NCBI RefSeq assembly: GCF_028769735.1
Contig: NC_088173.1
Location: 8,019,038 to 8,083,037, forward strand
Length of the DNA stretch: 64,000 nt
Source of the DNA: Zonotrichia leucophrys gambelii
Lineage: Eukaryota > Chordata > Aves > Passeriformes > Passerellidae
Direction of reading: 5' to 3'
Every line of letters begins with the position of its first letter. The first letter of the stretch is position 1. Below, piece after piece: positions 63,101 to 64,000 of this stretch. The notes under the pieces are model-generated. The model saw nothing but the letters and a program-made list of their open reading frames with translations, searched no databases and had not been told where the DNA came from. The translations under genes were made by a program, and so were the position numbers.

Positions 63101-64000
63101 TCACAGAAACACGTCTCCAGGCTATTCTGGGCAAACAAGATTATTTCCTTTCAGAGTTCCTGAATATCTTGGGCAGAAGGCAAAAGTGCTCTGTCGTAGT
63201 TTAAGAAACACATGGAAATATTTTCCTTATATCTGTAATTGATGCTTTTCTTCCTTCCTATTATTAATATGGCATTATACCTCAAAATGTGCAATGAATG
63301 TGCTGCAGCAGCAGTGTGCCCTGTGACTCGGCCTGCTGGGGAGGCCGTGCCAGGCTGAAGGAAGGAGAAAAGCTGGGGGCTGGCAGCACCAGGGCCCCAT
63401 TTCCTGCCTCGCCTGGGGACCCATTCCAACCATTCCACGCCACAGCGCTGCAGGTAGCACGGGGCAAATAACTCTGGGCTCTGAGCAAGAAAGCAAATAC
63501 AAAAATGACAATGAAAATTGCCCAACCGGTTAAATCTGGTTCCAGCCAGGAACTAAGTTCTACCTTGAAACACTTAAATCCCATTTGGAGGGCATAGATT
63601 TACATTCCAGATGAGGAATTAATGGCTTTCGCACAATATTCTCAGCAGAGATGCCCCAGCATACCAACCTCTGTGTTTTCAGTAGATGGAATTTGTAATT
63701 CCTCCAGGAGCTGCATTCTTCCAAGTGTTACTTCTATTTTTGGACTGACTACTTGCTTTATTTAGGAGGGAAAAAAAGAGAAACCAAAAACCTGTGCTCT
63801 TGTCAAATTGTAGATGCTATATGAGTCATCTATATAATAACACTAAACCATATTTCTCTGTTGTGGTGCAGTTCATCATCATCACAAAGAGGTTTATAGA
63901 AAACAAACATAGATGACAGTCTGCTCTTAAGCTTCCTGTGTTTAATCCTTGTGCATATTTAGCCAGCTGAACAGTGTACTGTTGAAAAATGGATTGTTAT
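60187..64000. other. intergenic DNA to the window end
   Basis: AT-rich with a 20-bp direct repeat at 60799-60852 and a short GC-richer patch at about 63290-63480. I looked for a RAS-like exon (GASGVGKT, NKAD motifs) as RASL11B would be the next gene in mammals, and found none. Confidence 0.65.
60799..60852 (+). repeat. 20-bp direct repeat, period 34
   Basis: ACATATAGATAATACTGTAT (60799-60818) recurs at 60833-60852 with one mismatch. Confidence 0.92.

Noticed and set aside
47278..64000. RASL11B or SCFD2 exons expected from mammalian gene order
   Set aside because: No G-domain motif or RASL11B peptide was found on either strand; those genes probably lie beyond the window.
1..64000. CRISPR arrays, operons or prokaryotic-style systems
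   Set aside because: The window is vertebrate nuclear DNA with introns, CpG islands and LINEs; no spaced repeat arrays or operon-like gene packing are present.

Overview
The window looks like nuclear genomic DNA from a bird. It is AT-rich and mostly non-coding, with two CpG islands, CR1 LINE fragments carrying the avian-type 3' end, and a degraded endogenous retrovirus whose LTR has the TGTCCTGG...TCATGG layout common in avian ERVL-like elements. The species cannot be named from the sequence.

Only one protein-coding gene is clear: the 5' half of USP46, a WDR48-dependent deubiquitinase, on the minus strand. Five coding exons can be placed to the base, all with canonical splice sites and compatible phases: 22362-22397, 9511-9591, 8549-8762, 6084-6313 and 2622-2698. 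They encode residues 1-212 plus two bases of codon 213. The remaining exons, with the catalytic His box, lie off the left edge. A CpG-island promoter covers about 21.9-23.1 kb.

A second CpG island (about 30.3-31.4 kb) drives a plus-strand spliced non-coding transcription unit (about 30870-33525). It has a CCAAT box, a TATA-like box, a pyrimidine-rich (5'TOP-like) start, and exons bounded by good splice sites. One intron (32363-32670) holds a convincing two-hairpin H/ACA snoRNA candidate (about 32488-32623). A snoRNA host gene lying divergently next to USP46 matches the mammalian DANCR locus (host of SNORA26), so I propose it as the avian counterpart. This rests on position and structure, not on sequence alignment. 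The following intron holds another elaborate hairpin structure of uncertain class.

From 33.5 kb to the end is intergenic DNA. In mammals RASL11B comes next, but no RASL11B exon was recognised. This part holds an internally deleted retroviral relic (44754-47277, minus strand) that keeps only RNase H and integrase pieces between a full and a truncated LTR. It also holds a possible LTR scrap at 36.5 kb, microsatellites, short tandem duplications, and several near-perfect short hairpins that resemble products of template-switch mutation. I saw no CRISPR array, tRNA, rRNA, or undescribed multi-gene system. The most interesting material is the snoRNA host locus and the hairpins.
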